Assembly: GCA_002337045.1 (NCBI GenBank)
Contig: DDFF01000016.1
Location: forward strand, 124,001-188,000
Length of the DNA stretch: 64,000 bases
From: Bacteroidetes bacterium UBA1935
Lineage (GTDB): Bacteria > Bacteroidota > Bacteroidia > Chitinophagales > Chitinophagaceae
Reading direction: 5' to 3'
Shown here piece after piece: positions 27,237-35,697 of the stretch. Position numbers and translations under genes: made by a program. Numbering within the stretch: position 1 is the stretch's first letter; each line of letters starts with the position of its first letter. A model generated the notes under the pieces. That model made no database searches and was not told the origin of the DNA. It saw nothing but the letters and a program-made list of their open reading frames with translations.

Positions 27237-28667
27237 TCAGGTGTGGGGTTTAAAGAATGAAATGGTATTGGTGATATGTTCTTTCCTCAGCTGGCGTGTG
27301 AAAAAAGCCATTGCAGTATACAGCACTACAGCAATAACTACCTGCACCCATATATTAACACCTGTAAAACCTGTAATAATATAACTGATTATTGCCATCA
27401 ATGCAAAAGCAAGGAATGGCGTAAGCGCAAAAGTAGCCAGGTGTTTGGATGTTAGTTTGTAGTAAGCTATCAACTGGAAGATAGTTGTTATCAGAAATGC
27501 AATGGCAGCCCCAACGCCATCTAAAAACGGAATCAATGCCAGATTGAGTATGATATTGATGATAGCTGATGCACCTACAAGTGTGCTTATCTGTTTGTAT
27601 CTGCGGGCCGAAAAAGCAAGTGTCCACAACAGATTGATGATAAAATGCAGTGGTATGCAAACCGATAGTATCATAAACTCGGGCGCGTTTACCGTGCCGA
27701 ATTTTTTATCAAATAGATTGTCTAATACAGGTGCCCATAGTATGTTTAATACCAGCGGTATCAGCATAGAAAAATAGGACTCCAGTTTGTACAGGTTTTT
27801 CGTGTTGCTATAGGTATCGGCATCAAGGCTATCGCCTGTAGCCAGCAGGCGTGCGTAGCGTGCTAGCAGTATAGGGCCTATTACCGTCAGCGGAAGTTTT
27901 GATATTTCGTAGGCACGGTAAGCCAAGTTATATTCCGACGTAACAATATCTGTACTGATGATGCCCAGCAGAAATAAATCTGCACGTGCCAGGCTGGAAT
28001 CGAATAGGACAGATATATATTGTGGCAGTGCTTCTTTCAATAGTTTTTTATACGCAATCCATTTGAAGCGAAATAAAAACTGCTTGGTAGTAATGATAAA
28101 GGATAGTAATGCTATCAGTTCGAACGTAGCGCAGCCCGCCAGTGTAGCTAAGGCTGTAGTTACAGAAAGGTTTTTGGTCATCAGCAGTATAATGCCAAGC
28201 GCCAGCTTGATGACATTGCTGATGATAGCTATTACGGCATAGGGTGTAAAACGTTGTTTGGCATTAAGGAAGAATTTTAAAGGACCTGCTGTGAAAATCA
28301 GTGCCTGTACAAGAAACATCCATGGTGTAAGGCGCATGCCATACATCATGCTATCTCCCCACAGCCATACAGATGCCAATAGTATGAGGAATGTGACTGT
28401 GGATAATACGGATGCATGAAACAAATATGCAGGTGCAGCCCAGTCTGAACGGGAAGAGCTGGCTATGCGTCGGGTAACAATCTGGTCGAGCCCGAAGCTG
28501 AGTGCCATAACCAGTATCAGGGCTACCGTATTGGCCCATGCTATACTGCCAGAATCGCTCTTGGGCAGATACAGTGATATGAGTATGAAGAAGATGCCCC
28601 CCAATACCTGAACGGCAACAGCCTGTACGCCGGACGAAAATAGTTTGCTGAATAGGCTGTTCTTCAC
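27237..28667 (-). CDS. Wzx-type polysaccharide flippase
   Basis: 476 residues and 12-14 membrane helices. It starts FSKLFSSGVQAVAVQVLGGIFFILIS and has the MOP-superfamily pattern of polysaccharide exporters (LDQIVTRRIA; SEYNLAYRAYEISKLPLTVIGPILLARYARL). It flips undecaprenyl-PP-linked repeat units across the inner membrane. It is the first gene of the minus-strand operon, 11 bases before the polymerase gene, and is divergent from the ligase gene at 28738. Confidence 0.9.
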   Translation of the reverse strand: MKNSLFSKLFSSGVQAVAVQVLGGIFFILISLYLPKSDSGSIAWANTVALILVMALSFGLDQIVTRRIASSSRSDWAAPAYLFHASVLSTVTFLILLASVWLWGDSMMYGMRLTPWMFLVQALIFTAGPLKFFLNAKQRFTPYAVIAIISNVIKLALGIILLMTKNLSVTTALATLAGCATFELIALLSFIITTKQFLFRFKWIAYKKLLKEALPQYISVLFDSSLARADLFLLGIISTDIVTSEYNLAYRAYEISKLPLTVIGPILLARYARLLATGDSLDADTYSNTKNLYKLESYFSMLIPLVLNILWAPVLDNLFDKKFGTVNAPEFMILSVCIPLHFIINLLWTLAFSARRYKQISTLVGASAIINIILNLALIPFLDGVGAAIAFLITTIFQLIAYYKLTSKHLATFALTPFLAFALMAIISYIITGFTGVNIWVQVVIAVVLYTAMAFFTRQLRKEHITNTISFFKPHT

Positions 28668-28722
28668 AAATGAGCTGTGTATTAATTTGGATATGAGCGG
28701 GTAAAATTACTATTTAATCAGC

Positions 28723-28730
28723 TACTTTTG
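28723..28730 (+). promoter_or_regulatory. -7 promoter element of the 28738 gene (TACTTTTG)
   Basis: Matches TAnnTTTG and ends seven bases upstream of the ATG. This gives the same near-leaderless geometry as pyrD. Confidence 0.55.
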
Positions 28731-28737
28731 TAATCAT

Positions 28738-30033
28738 ATGCTGAGGGCTTCATGGGTACAAACTGCACTGCAGTACGCGTTATGTATACTCGCGTTCCTC
28801 ATCCCGTTCCCCTTTATTTTCGGCTCTTACGCAATTGTACTGCTATCGCTGTTATGGATACTGAGTGGTGATTTCAAAGGTAGTTTTCAGCGCTTTAAGG
28901 CTAATAAGATATTATGGGCATGGGTGGCATACTATCTGCTGAATGCATTTAGCTATTTCTATAGCGCAAACAAAGGACAATCTCTTTTTGATATAGGTGC
29001 TAAAATGAGCATTCTATTGTTGCCTTTTGTAATAGGTGCGGGTATGCCCATCAGCAAAAAGCTATTTGAAAAGGTATTGGTTTTCTTTATCAGCAGCCTT
29101 TCCATAGTAGCACTTATAAGTATTATCCATGCCATTGTACGTTGTTATCAGGAAGGCTATATATATGAGCCATTTTTCTTTTACCACAGGCTGGTAGAGG
29201 GTTTTGACAGCAGTGCTGTGTATATGGCGCTCTATTGCTTGTTTTCGCTGGCTTGCCTGCTGATGCTGCAATGGCATCATTTTTTTACCGGCAGGTACAA
29301 ATGGGTGAAGGTGATACTGATAGTGTGGCAAATCCTGTTTTTCATCCTTCTGTCTTCTCGCCTGCTGATAATATTGTTCTTTATCTTATTGGTTCCTTTC
29401 TATATACGTAAGGCTTTTAAGCATAAAGGTTTGGGGATAGGCAGGCTGGTAATTATAGCAGCATTGTTTGCTATTATCGGGGCGGGTGTGTTTACGACAG
29501 ACAATCCTGTAAAAAACAGATTCAACGATATGTTTCAGAAAGATCTGAGTATAGCATGGCAACAAGACTACAGCCATATTCCACAGGATTCTTTCAGCAA
29601 TGTAACACTGAGGCTAATGCTATGGCGTTTTGGTTATGAGAACATGCAGGAGCACAACTTATGGTTGAAAGGGGCAGGAAACGGCGATGCGGTAGACCTG
29701 CAAAACCTGAAGCTGGAACAACATGGTTTTGATGTAGATGCGGCGCAGGACAACGAGCGAAGCGAGTTTTATAACATCAATCTTCATAATATGTTTTTCC
29801 AGGTGTTGATGATGATTGGTATACCCGGATTATTACTTTATATCATCATGGTATTCAGTCCTTTATTTGCATTGAGGGGGATGGAATATCGTCATATATT
29901 TTTTGTTTTTCATGTAAGCATGCTTTTCTTCATGTTTCAGGAAGCAATTTTCCAGACGCAGGCCGGAATTGTGTTCTATTCTGTGTTTAGTATGATATTC
30001 TGGAATATAAAATATAATAATGATAATCAATAG
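28738..30033 (+). CDS. O-antigen ligase/polymerase family membrane protein
   Basis: 431 residues, about ten membrane helices. A large periplasmic loop (about 262-350: DNPVKNRFNDMFQKDL ... LRLMLWRFGYENMQEHNLWLKGAGNG) carries the Wzy_C-like pattern, and NLHNMFFQVLMMIGIPGLLLY follows it. A His after the loop (NLHN) is typical of the O-antigen ligase family. It transcribes away from the flippase operon and towards the priming transferase. It could be a second polymerase or the ligase that attaches the finished polymer. Confidence 0.85.
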   Translation: MLRASWVQTALQYALCILAFLIPFPFIFGSYAIVLLSLLWILSGDFKGSFQRFKANKILWAWVAYYLLNAFSYFYSANKGQSLFDIGAKMSILLLPFVIGAGMPISKKLFEKVLVFFISSLSIVALISIIHAIVRCYQEGYIYEPFFFYHRLVEGFDSSAVYMALYCLFSLACLLMLQWHHFFTGRYKWVKVILIVWQILFFILLSSRLLIILFFILLVPFYIRKAFKHKGLGIGRLVIIAALFAIIGAGVFTTDNPVKNRFNDMFQKDLSIAWQQDYSHIPQDSFSNVTLRLMLWRFGYENMQEHNLWLKGAGNGDAVDLQNLKLEQHGFDVDAAQDNERSEFYNINLHNMFFQVLMMIGIPGLLLYIIMVFSPLFALRGMEYRHIFFVFHVSMLFFMFQEAIFQTQAGIVFYSVFSMIFWNIKYNNDNQ

Positions 30034-30166
30034 TTTACAGATATTATAATTAACATATTTTATTTATTGTGAAAAAAATCAAAAAATATCATGAAATCGT
30101 AAAGTTTGACACGATTTTTGCTGTGATTTTATAGTCATTCAGAGCAAGATATTTAGAATAAAAGTA

Positions 30167-30910
30167 ATGGAACAACCTTTTGTAGGGAAAATACCTTTAG
30201 TACAGCCTGCCCGCAAGCAGGTAGCACCGCAGTCGGACGTAGCAGATATCCGCGAAATGTTTCGCGAGATAAACCAGCGTTATATGGTTTATCAGCCATC
30301 TGGCTACTACGCAGTGGTAAAACGTGCTATTGATATTTTCGCATCCATGACATTCATCCTGCTCGTGATGTCTTGGGTATATCCGATTGTTGCCCTTCTC
30401 ATCAAGCTTACATCAAAAGGCCCGGTTTTCTTCATCCAGAAGCGTACAGGTTACAAAGGCATAGAGTTTGATTGCTTTAAGTTCCGTACCATGTACGTGA
30501 ATGCAGATGCTGATACCAAACAGGCAACAACCGGCGATAAGCGTATTACACCGGTAGGTAAATTCCTCCGTAAAACGCACCTTGACGAAGTGCCGCAGTT
30601 CTTCAACGTACTGCTGGGCGATATGAGCATTGTTGGCCCGCGCCCGCACATGCTGTACCACACACGCTACTACTCACAGTTCATCCCATACTACAATCTG
30701 CGCCACGAAGCAGTACCTGGTATGACGGGTATGGCACAGATAAAAGGCTTTATTGGTGAGATAACTGCAGAACGCGAATTGCGCAAGCGCATACAGTGGG
30801 ATGTGTACTACCTGAAGAATCGCAGCATCTGGTTGGATATTACCATCATCTTCACCACATTTGCGCAGGTATTTGGTAAGGCGCTGAAGGGTGCAGGCAA
30901 GAATCAATAA
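30167..30910 (+). CDS. Undecaprenyl-phosphate sugar-1-phosphate transferase (priming enzyme)
   Basis: 247 residues, short type of the bacterial sugar transferase family (PglC/WcaJ C-terminal core). One membrane hairpin (about 54-78) is followed by KGPVFFIQKRTGYKGIEFDCFKFRTM and FLRKTHLDEVPQFFNVLLGDMSIVGPRPH. That second segment includes the conserved DE pair and the PRP motif. VPGMTGMAQIKG follows. It loads the first sugar phosphate onto undecaprenyl phosphate, starting repeat-unit synthesis. The N-terminal 45 residues are an extra cytosolic extension. Confidence 0.93.
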   Translation: MEQPFVGKIPLVQPARKQVAPQSDVADIREMFREINQRYMVYQPSGYYAVVKRAIDIFASMTFILLVMSWVYPIVALLIKLTSKGPVFFIQKRTGYKGIEFDCFKFRTMYVNADADTKQATTGDKRITPVGKFLRKTHLDEVPQFFNVLLGDMSIVGPRPHMLYHTRYYSQFIPYYNLRHEAVPGMTGMAQIKGFIGEITAERELRKRIQWDVYYLKNRSIWLDITIIFTTFAQVFGKALKGAGKNQ

Positions 30911-30956
30911 TCATTGTTAACACTGCTTTAAATCATCGAAGCAGTACATATATCAT

Positions 30957-30995
30957 CCCGTATTTAGGCGTAACTTTAATTAGCTTAAATACGGG
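30957..30995 (+). promoter_or_regulatory. 10-bp perfect inverted repeat over the usp promoter
   Basis: CCCGTATTTA (30957-30966) and TAAATACGGG (30986-30995) flank 19 bases that contain TAACTTTA, a -7-like element. The right arm ends two bases before the ATG. It could be a repressor operator, or a hairpin masking the translation start. Confidence 0.6.
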
Positions 30996-30997
30996 AT

Positions 30998-31813
30998 ATG
31001 TCTTTAATAATCACTGCCACCGATTTTTCTACCACCGCCAACCATGCACTGCACTATGCTGCTGCACTGGCCGCCAAACACAAAGCACAGCTTACAGTAC
31101 TGCACAGCTATATAGTGCCTGTAGCCATCAGCGAAACGCCGATGCCTGTAATGAGTGTAGAAGAGTGCCGTGAAGTAGCGGAGAAAGGCATAGCTAAAGT
31201 AGTAGATGAGTTGACTGTTTCTTTTCCTGATGTTACAATAAACGGTGTTACCATGTTTGGTGATATCACCGAGGTATTGACAGACTATGCCAATGAAAAG
31301 AATCCCTGGATGATAGTGTTGGGCAACAGCCTGCACGATGAGGACAGCGTTTGGTTTTCGGGCAATCTGATAGACATCATGCGAGAGCTGCAGCACCCAG
31401 TGCTGGCGGTGCCTACCGGTTGCAACTATAAAGAAGTAACTAAACTCTGCTTTGCCTGCGACTATAAAAAAGATACAAGCGCACTACCGCTAAGTATGAT
31501 AACTGCCATAGCGCACGAAACAGGTGCAGCTCTGCATGTGCTGAACGTAGACCATAACAGCGACCATTTCAGTACTGATACGCCTGAGGTAAATGAAGTA
31601 TTGCACGCGGCATTAGCCGTTGCAAAGCCCGAATACCATTACGCGGAAGGAGAAGATGTAGATGCAGCCATTCAGGATTTTGTAGATAATAATGATATAG
31701 ACTGGCTGATAGTAGCGCCACACAAGCATAGCTTCTTTGAGCGCATATTTCATAAAAGCCATACAAAGGCATTGGCACGAAGCATCAATATTCCTTTGCT
31801 GGCTTTACACTAA
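30998..31813 (+). CDS. Tandem universal stress protein
   Basis: 271 residues made of two Usp domains. The first starts SLIITATDFSTTANHALHYAAAL and the second begins near KLCFACDYKKDTSALPLSM. ATP-binding Usp domains usually end with G-x2-G-x9-G[ST]. Here the first has VLGNSLHDEDSVWFSGNLIDI and the second IVAPHKHSFFERIFHKSHTKAL, so neither has the full ATP motif and a non-ATP-binding type is likely. It is cytosolic and of unknown partner. It converges on the regulator operon, leaving only 15 bases between stops. Confidence 0.88.
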   Translation: MSLIITATDFSTTANHALHYAAALAAKHKAQLTVLHSYIVPVAISETPMPVMSVEECREVAEKGIAKVVDELTVSFPDVTINGVTMFGDITEVLTDYANEKNPWMIVLGNSLHDEDSVWFSGNLIDIMRELQHPVLAVPTGCNYKEVTKLCFACDYKKDTSALPLSMITAIAHETGAALHVLNVDHNSDHFSTDTPEVNEVLHAALAVAKPEYHYAEGEDVDAAIQDFVDNNDIDWLIVAPHKHSFFERIFHKSHTKALARSINIPLLALH

Positions 31814-31828
31814 TAATATATAGGTTGC

Positions 31829-32209
31829 TTACGCAACAGGTGTGAGTTTTTCTTTCACTACATTGATAAGGTGTGGGGCAGAGAATGGTTTTGTGATGTA
31901 AAGATCTGCACCTAGTTCCAATCCTTTATTAATATCATCAGCATCGGCAAATGCGCTGAGGAATATAAAAGGTATAGCTGCTGTTATAGGGTTTGTCTTA
32001 ACAGCCGATAGTATTTTATCCCCGTTGATGTCGGGCAGCATAAAGTCGCAGATGATAAGGTCTATATCATTTGCCGCCAGCATACGCAGGCCATCCTGCC
32101 CGTTGTCTGCGAATACCGTATTGATGCCGTGCATGAGGAAGATAGTCCTCATCACTTCTGTTATCCCTTTGTCGTCCTCTATTACAAGGACTGTTTTACT
32201 ACTTGCCAT
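31829..32209 (-). CDS. Single-domain response regulator
   Basis: 126 residues, a receiver domain only. Acidic pair E11/D12 (VLVIEDD), phosphoacceptor D55 (LIICDFMLPDING), Ser/Thr at LSAF and Lys at ITKPF are all present, so it should be phosphorylated. The ATG at 32209 overlaps the kinase stop by 11 bases, which suggests translational coupling; an in-frame ATG at 32230 is the alternative. With no output domain it acts through protein contact or as a phosphate relay or sink for the kinase upstream. Confidence 0.9.
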   Translation of the reverse strand: MASSKTVLVIEDDKGITEVMRTIFLMHGINTVFADNGQDGLRMLAANDIDLIICDFMLPDINGDKILSAVKTNPITAAIPFIFLSAFADADDINKGLELGADLYITKPFSAPHLINVVKEKLTPVA

Positions 32210-34109
32210 CGTTTGTGTCTGTTTGTACATCCGGTATTATAATGCTGAAAACAGAGCCTCTCCCTAAACTGCTTTCTATTGCTATGTTACCGCTGTGCGT
32301 TTTTATTGCGTGTTGTACAACCATCAGCCCTATGCCTGTGCCCGAAATATTGCCCACGTTTGATGCGCGGTAGAACGAGTGGAACAGATTGTCCAGTTCT
32401 GTTTCGGGTATGCCTATGCCATGGTCGGTTATTTGTATATGTATGTTTTCTTCTTTTCTGAAAATATACAGCTGTGGTGCAGGACGATTGGCAGAATACT
32501 TGAATGCATTGCTCAGTATGTTTACCACCGCATGCCTCATCAGGCTGCTGTCTATAAATATTGTTTTTACGTCTTCGTCTATTTCTATTTCAACATTGCG
32601 CCCGTCTGTGTGCGGCATAAACTGTTCGTGTGCTATCTCGCCGATGTAGTTGCGAACATCTACATGCTTAGGCTCGTACTTCACTTTGTTGTTTTCAATA
32701 CGTCCTACTATCAATAGCTCGTTCAGTATATCGGTAATGCGTTTTACTTCTTTCACAATACCGGTAGTAAACTTCTTCTTGTCTATCGCCACGGCATCGC
32801 TGCCCATAGACTCGTACATCTCCAGTATCTCTGCCGACGACATGATAACCGAAAGCGGTGTGCGCAACTCGTGAGAAGTAATGTGTATGAAGTTTGACTT
32901 CATGTTGTTCAACTCCTTCTCGCGTTCTATCAAGCTTACCATCTGTTGTTCTTTCTGCACACGTTCTGTAACATTTGATAAACGCCCTGCTACTATATTG
33001 CCATCCTTATCGGTATGTCTGTGCCAGATGTAGTAGTCTATATACTGTGCTACATTGCCATCTGCATCTATGATGCGGAAGATGCCTTTCTGCGGTTGCT
33101 TACGAATGCGCAACTGATCGAAAGAGTAGTACAGTTCAGACTTATCGTCCGGGTGCACATGCTTCATGATGTCTGACTGATACTTTACCGGCATAACATA
33201 ATCATCAAGATTCATCGCCTTCAGGAATGCATTGTTATAGAACATGATGTCTCCGTCAAAACTTATCTGGAACACACCATCGTTCAGCGTCTGCATTAGT
33301 GTCTTGAAGCGTTCCTTCTCTTCACTTACGGCTATCTGCTGTTCCTTCTGCTCGGTTATGTTGATACCGTAGCCTATCACAAACTTCAGCTTCTTGTTAT
33401 CGCCGAAGTAAGGGTAGAAGATGCGCAGCACATAGTCTTTCGTGCCGTCAGGTTTCACACTTTCATCTATCCACGGTACGCTGGCACCTGTTTCCTTTGC
33501 ACGGGTAAAGTATGCACGCCTTTCATCGGCCACTGCCATATCTCTTTCTCTGAATGCGCAATACTCGTAGTCGTCTTTGCCAATCATCCATGCGCGCAGC
33601 TCATCGTTTTTGATGGCTGTTCTGTTCAGGTACAGATACTTATGGTCTGCCGAGAAGATGGCGATATCTGCAGGCAACTCATTGAGGATAGTATGATAGA
33701 AGTTTCGCTGGTTTATCAGTTCTACTTCTTTATGCATCAAAGAGGTTATCTGCTCGTAGTACCATATATGGCATGTTATAACACCATCTTTCAGTATAGG
33801 GTGGTATTTGCGTTTGAAATGCCTGCCGTCTGTGCTTTCTATCACATCAAGCCTTTCTTTGCCTACCTCAGGTATCTCTATCACATCCAGAACAAACTGC
33901 TCCGGGTCTTTAAATAAACCTTTGGCTACCTGTGCAGCGCCCAGACAGTTGTATCCTGCCAGGTCTTCCGGCTTGCCGGGAATGCTGAATATTTCAATGA
34001 ACTTCTTATTTACAGACAGTATAGTACGGTCTGCACTCTCTATTAATACACCCGACTCCAGCGTGTTGAACACTGCCTGCAGGTTTTCCAATAATATGTT
34101 CTCTGTCAT
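32199..34109 (-). CDS. Soluble PAS-domain sensor histidine kinase
   Basis: 636 residues without a membrane segment. There are three PAS-type domains: about 1-110, 130-255 (with the PAC-like DYVLRIFYPYFGDNKKLKFV) and 260-385. The HisKA segment is NFIHITSHELRTPLSVI with phosphoacceptor H413. The ATPase domain ends with DHGIGIPETEL and GTGIGLMVVQHAI. The start at 34109 lies 13 bases after the LuxR-type regulator gene; the longer in-frame start at 34145 would overlap it. It probably senses an internal cue and phosphorylates one or both flanking regulators. Confidence 0.92.
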   Translation of the reverse strand: MTENILLENLQAVFNTLESGVLIESADRTILSVNKKFIEIFSIPGKPEDLAGYNCLGAAQVAKGLFKDPEQFVLDVIEIPEVGKERLDVIESTDGRHFKRKYHPILKDGVITCHIWYYEQITSLMHKEVELINQRNFYHTILNELPADIAIFSADHKYLYLNRTAIKNDELRAWMIGKDDYEYCAFRERDMAVADERRAYFTRAKETGASVPWIDESVKPDGTKDYVLRIFYPYFGDNKKLKFVIGYGINITEQKEQQIAVSEEKERFKTLMQTLNDGVFQISFDGDIMFYNNAFLKAMNLDDYVMPVKYQSDIMKHVHPDDKSELYYSFDQLRIRKQPQKGIFRIIDADGNVAQYIDYYIWHRHTDKDGNIVAGRLSNVTERVQKEQQMVSLIEREKELNNMKSNFIHITSHELRTPLSVIMSSAEILEMYESMGSDAVAIDKKKFTTGIVKEVKRITDILNELLIVGRIENNKVKYEPKHVDVRNYIGEIAHEQFMPHTDGRNVEIEIDEDVKTIFIDSSLMRHAVVNILSNAFKYSANRPAPQLYIFRKEENIHIQITDHGIGIPETELDNLFHSFYRASNVGNISGTGIGLMVVQHAIKTHSGNIAIESSLGRGSVFSIIIPDVQTDTNDGK

Positions 34110-34122
34110 CACCACCTGTGCC

Positions 34123-34770
34123 TTAGTTTGTAAGGTAGTTTGCAATCAACTCCGAACGCGATTTTACGTTCATCTTCACGTACACATTCTTTAGATGGTG
34201 GTTCACCGTGTGGTACGATATAAACAACTTGTCGGCGATTGCCTGGTAGGCAAGGCCCTCTTTTATAAGCTGTACAATCTCGTACTCGCGGTCTGTAAGG
34301 CCGAACCTGTCTTTGATGGAAACAGTCGGTTCCTTTTTATTCAAAATGCCTATCAGCTTGGTAGCTGCAATAGGCGACATATAGCTGCCGTTGCTCAATA
34401 GTGCCTGCATGGTAGCCACCGTATCGGCCATTGTAAACGGCTTGTACAGATAACCTTTAGCACCGCTTTCAAAAGCCTTCATAATGTGGTGCTCGTTCTG
34501 ATCGCCCGTCATTATGATGATGGATGTTTCCGGAAACTTTTTTACAATATCTGTAATCAGGTCTATACCGGATGTCTCCTTCAGGTGTATATCCAACAGG
34601 ATAAAGTCGGGTTCACAGTCTATCGTTTTGTTTTCGATGTTTTTGTAGCATGGCTCTGAGAATACTACAAAATAGTCGGGCATGGCTTCCAGGTAATGCG
34701 AGATATTGCTTCGAAGCGCATCATTGTCTTCGAGTATACCTACTGCATATAATTTTGGTTTCGCACTCAT
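34123..34770 (-). CDS. NarL/LuxR family response regulator
   Basis: 215 residues. The receiver (about 8-125) has E14/D15, phosphoacceptor D60 (FILLDIHLKE), T at IIMTGD and K110 (YLYKPF). The LuxR-type helix-turn-helix (about 155-212) is FGLTDREYEIVQLIKEG ... ISYHTVNHHLKNVYVK. It binds DNA and controls transcription on phosphorylation. It is first gene of a three-gene operon with a PAS kinase and a lone receiver. Several GTTAAC-like boxes lie upstream (34838-34887). Confidence 0.92.
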   Translation of the reverse strand: MSAKPKLYAVGILEDNDALRSNISHYLEAMPDYFVVFSEPCYKNIENKTIDCEPDFILLDIHLKETSGIDLITDIVKKFPETSIIIMTGDQNEHHIMKAFESGAKGYLYKPFTMADTVATMQALLSNGSYMSPIAATKLIGILNKKEPTVSIKDRFGLTDREYEIVQLIKEGLAYQAIADKLFISYHTVNHHLKNVYVKMNVKSRSELIANYLTN

Positions 34771-34796
34771 GATACTACAGCTGATTTTTTGTAATA

Positions 34797-34887
34797 CAAA
34801 TGTCTGTATATATCAACACATTTTCATGCCTTATTAACCGAATAACAACGGAATAACAATTTAAACTGTTGGTAACAAGCGGTTAAC
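34797..34887 (-). promoter_or_regulatory. GTTA(A/T/C)-box region upstream of the NarL-type regulator
   Basis: On the minus strand: GTTAAC starts at 34887, GTTACC at 34876 (11 bp on), GTTATT at 34857 and 34846 (11 bp apart) and GTTAAT at 34838. A GACATTTG element (34804-34797) follows. The boxes resemble those of cassettes A-C, but the fixed -33 spacing is absent, so a common regulator is uncertain. Confidence 0.4.
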
Positions 34888-34899
34888 AAATTGTGTTTT

Positions 34900-35088
34900 T
34901 TATTTACGTTTAAAATCTTCTAAATCAATACCTTCATTCATCCTGTTTGCCTTATATGCTTCTTCTATTCTGTCTCGTTCCTTCAGCGCATTCAGCAGGT
35001 GTAAACACAGGGACCATATCTGCCGCACGTACAGCATGCCAATGATGGCTGTAGCCGCACCCAAGTATGATAAAATCAGTTTGCCCAT
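34900..35088 (-). CDS. Small membrane protein (62 aa)
   Basis: One membrane helix at the N-terminus (LILSYLGAATAIIGMLYV) is followed by a charged helical tail (NALKERDRIEEAYKANRMNE ... DFKRK). No family is recognised. It starts 41 bases after the stop of another small membrane protein on the same strand. The two probably form a transcript and perhaps a complex. Confidence 0.6.
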   Translation of the reverse strand: MGKLILSYLGAATAIIGMLYVRQIWSLCLHLLNALKERDRIEEAYKANRMNEGIDLEDFKRK

Positions 35089-35129
35089 GTTTTCTGCTTG
35101 TTGTGTTTTTACGCTTTGTTTTCAAAGGG

Positions 35130-35435
35130 TTAGCGAAGTATCTGGCCTACTGTATTTATTACATATATACCCATACTGAGTGCCGACAATGATACCACAG
35201 CCGTGTAAAAAATGGTGTTTACCTTATTGCTGTTCTGATAGTAGCGTTTCAGCCTCAGTTCCTGTGCCCTTCCTATTTTCTCTACATTGTAGTAGAAAAA
35301 CGACTTCACAAACTTTCTGGAGAAGTGCACATTTTGCCTGTACGCCAGTATCATTAACAACTTCACCATCACCATCAACAGCAGAATAAAGATTGCAAAC
35401 ACCAGCAGTTGCAGCGATGCCATACCCGTATTCAT
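35130..35435 (-). CDS. Small membrane protein with two helices (101 aa)
   Basis: Helix 1 is about 7-30 (LQLLVFAIFILLLMVMVKLLMIL) and helix 2 about 74-95 (VNTIFYTAVVSLSALSMGIYVI). A basic cytosolic-type loop with SRKFVKSFFYYNVEKIGRAQ lies between. The family is unknown. A TATTTTTG -7 element is at 35463-35470 (minus strand), 27 bases upstream. Confidence 0.6.
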   Translation of the reverse strand: MNTGMASLQLLVFAIFILLLMVMVKLLMILAYRQNVHFSRKFVKSFFYYNVEKIGRAQELRLKRYYQNSNKVNTIFYTAVVSLSALSMGIYVINTVGQILR

Positions 35436-35697
35436 GTCTTTTTCTTTCCCTTTTTACAATTACAAAAATAGCCTCGCCCGCACCCCATCCACATCACTAT
35501 AAATAGTGGTTTTTAGTGGCAGACAACAGAAAAGGGCACTTTCGATGCCCCTCCCCTTAGTAGTCAACACCCATATGCCCCTATGTGTATGATACTGCAG
35601 CAAATGTAGCCGCCTGTATGGCGCCTATCCTCACTAATTATAGTAGTTTTTCTATCTGTGCCAGCCTATCCTTATATTCGCTGCATAATTAGTTGAG

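Noticed and set aside
35570..35600. CATAGGGGCA on the minus strand as a third ECF promoter
   Set aside because: One base differs and no GTC follows at the 15-base spacing.
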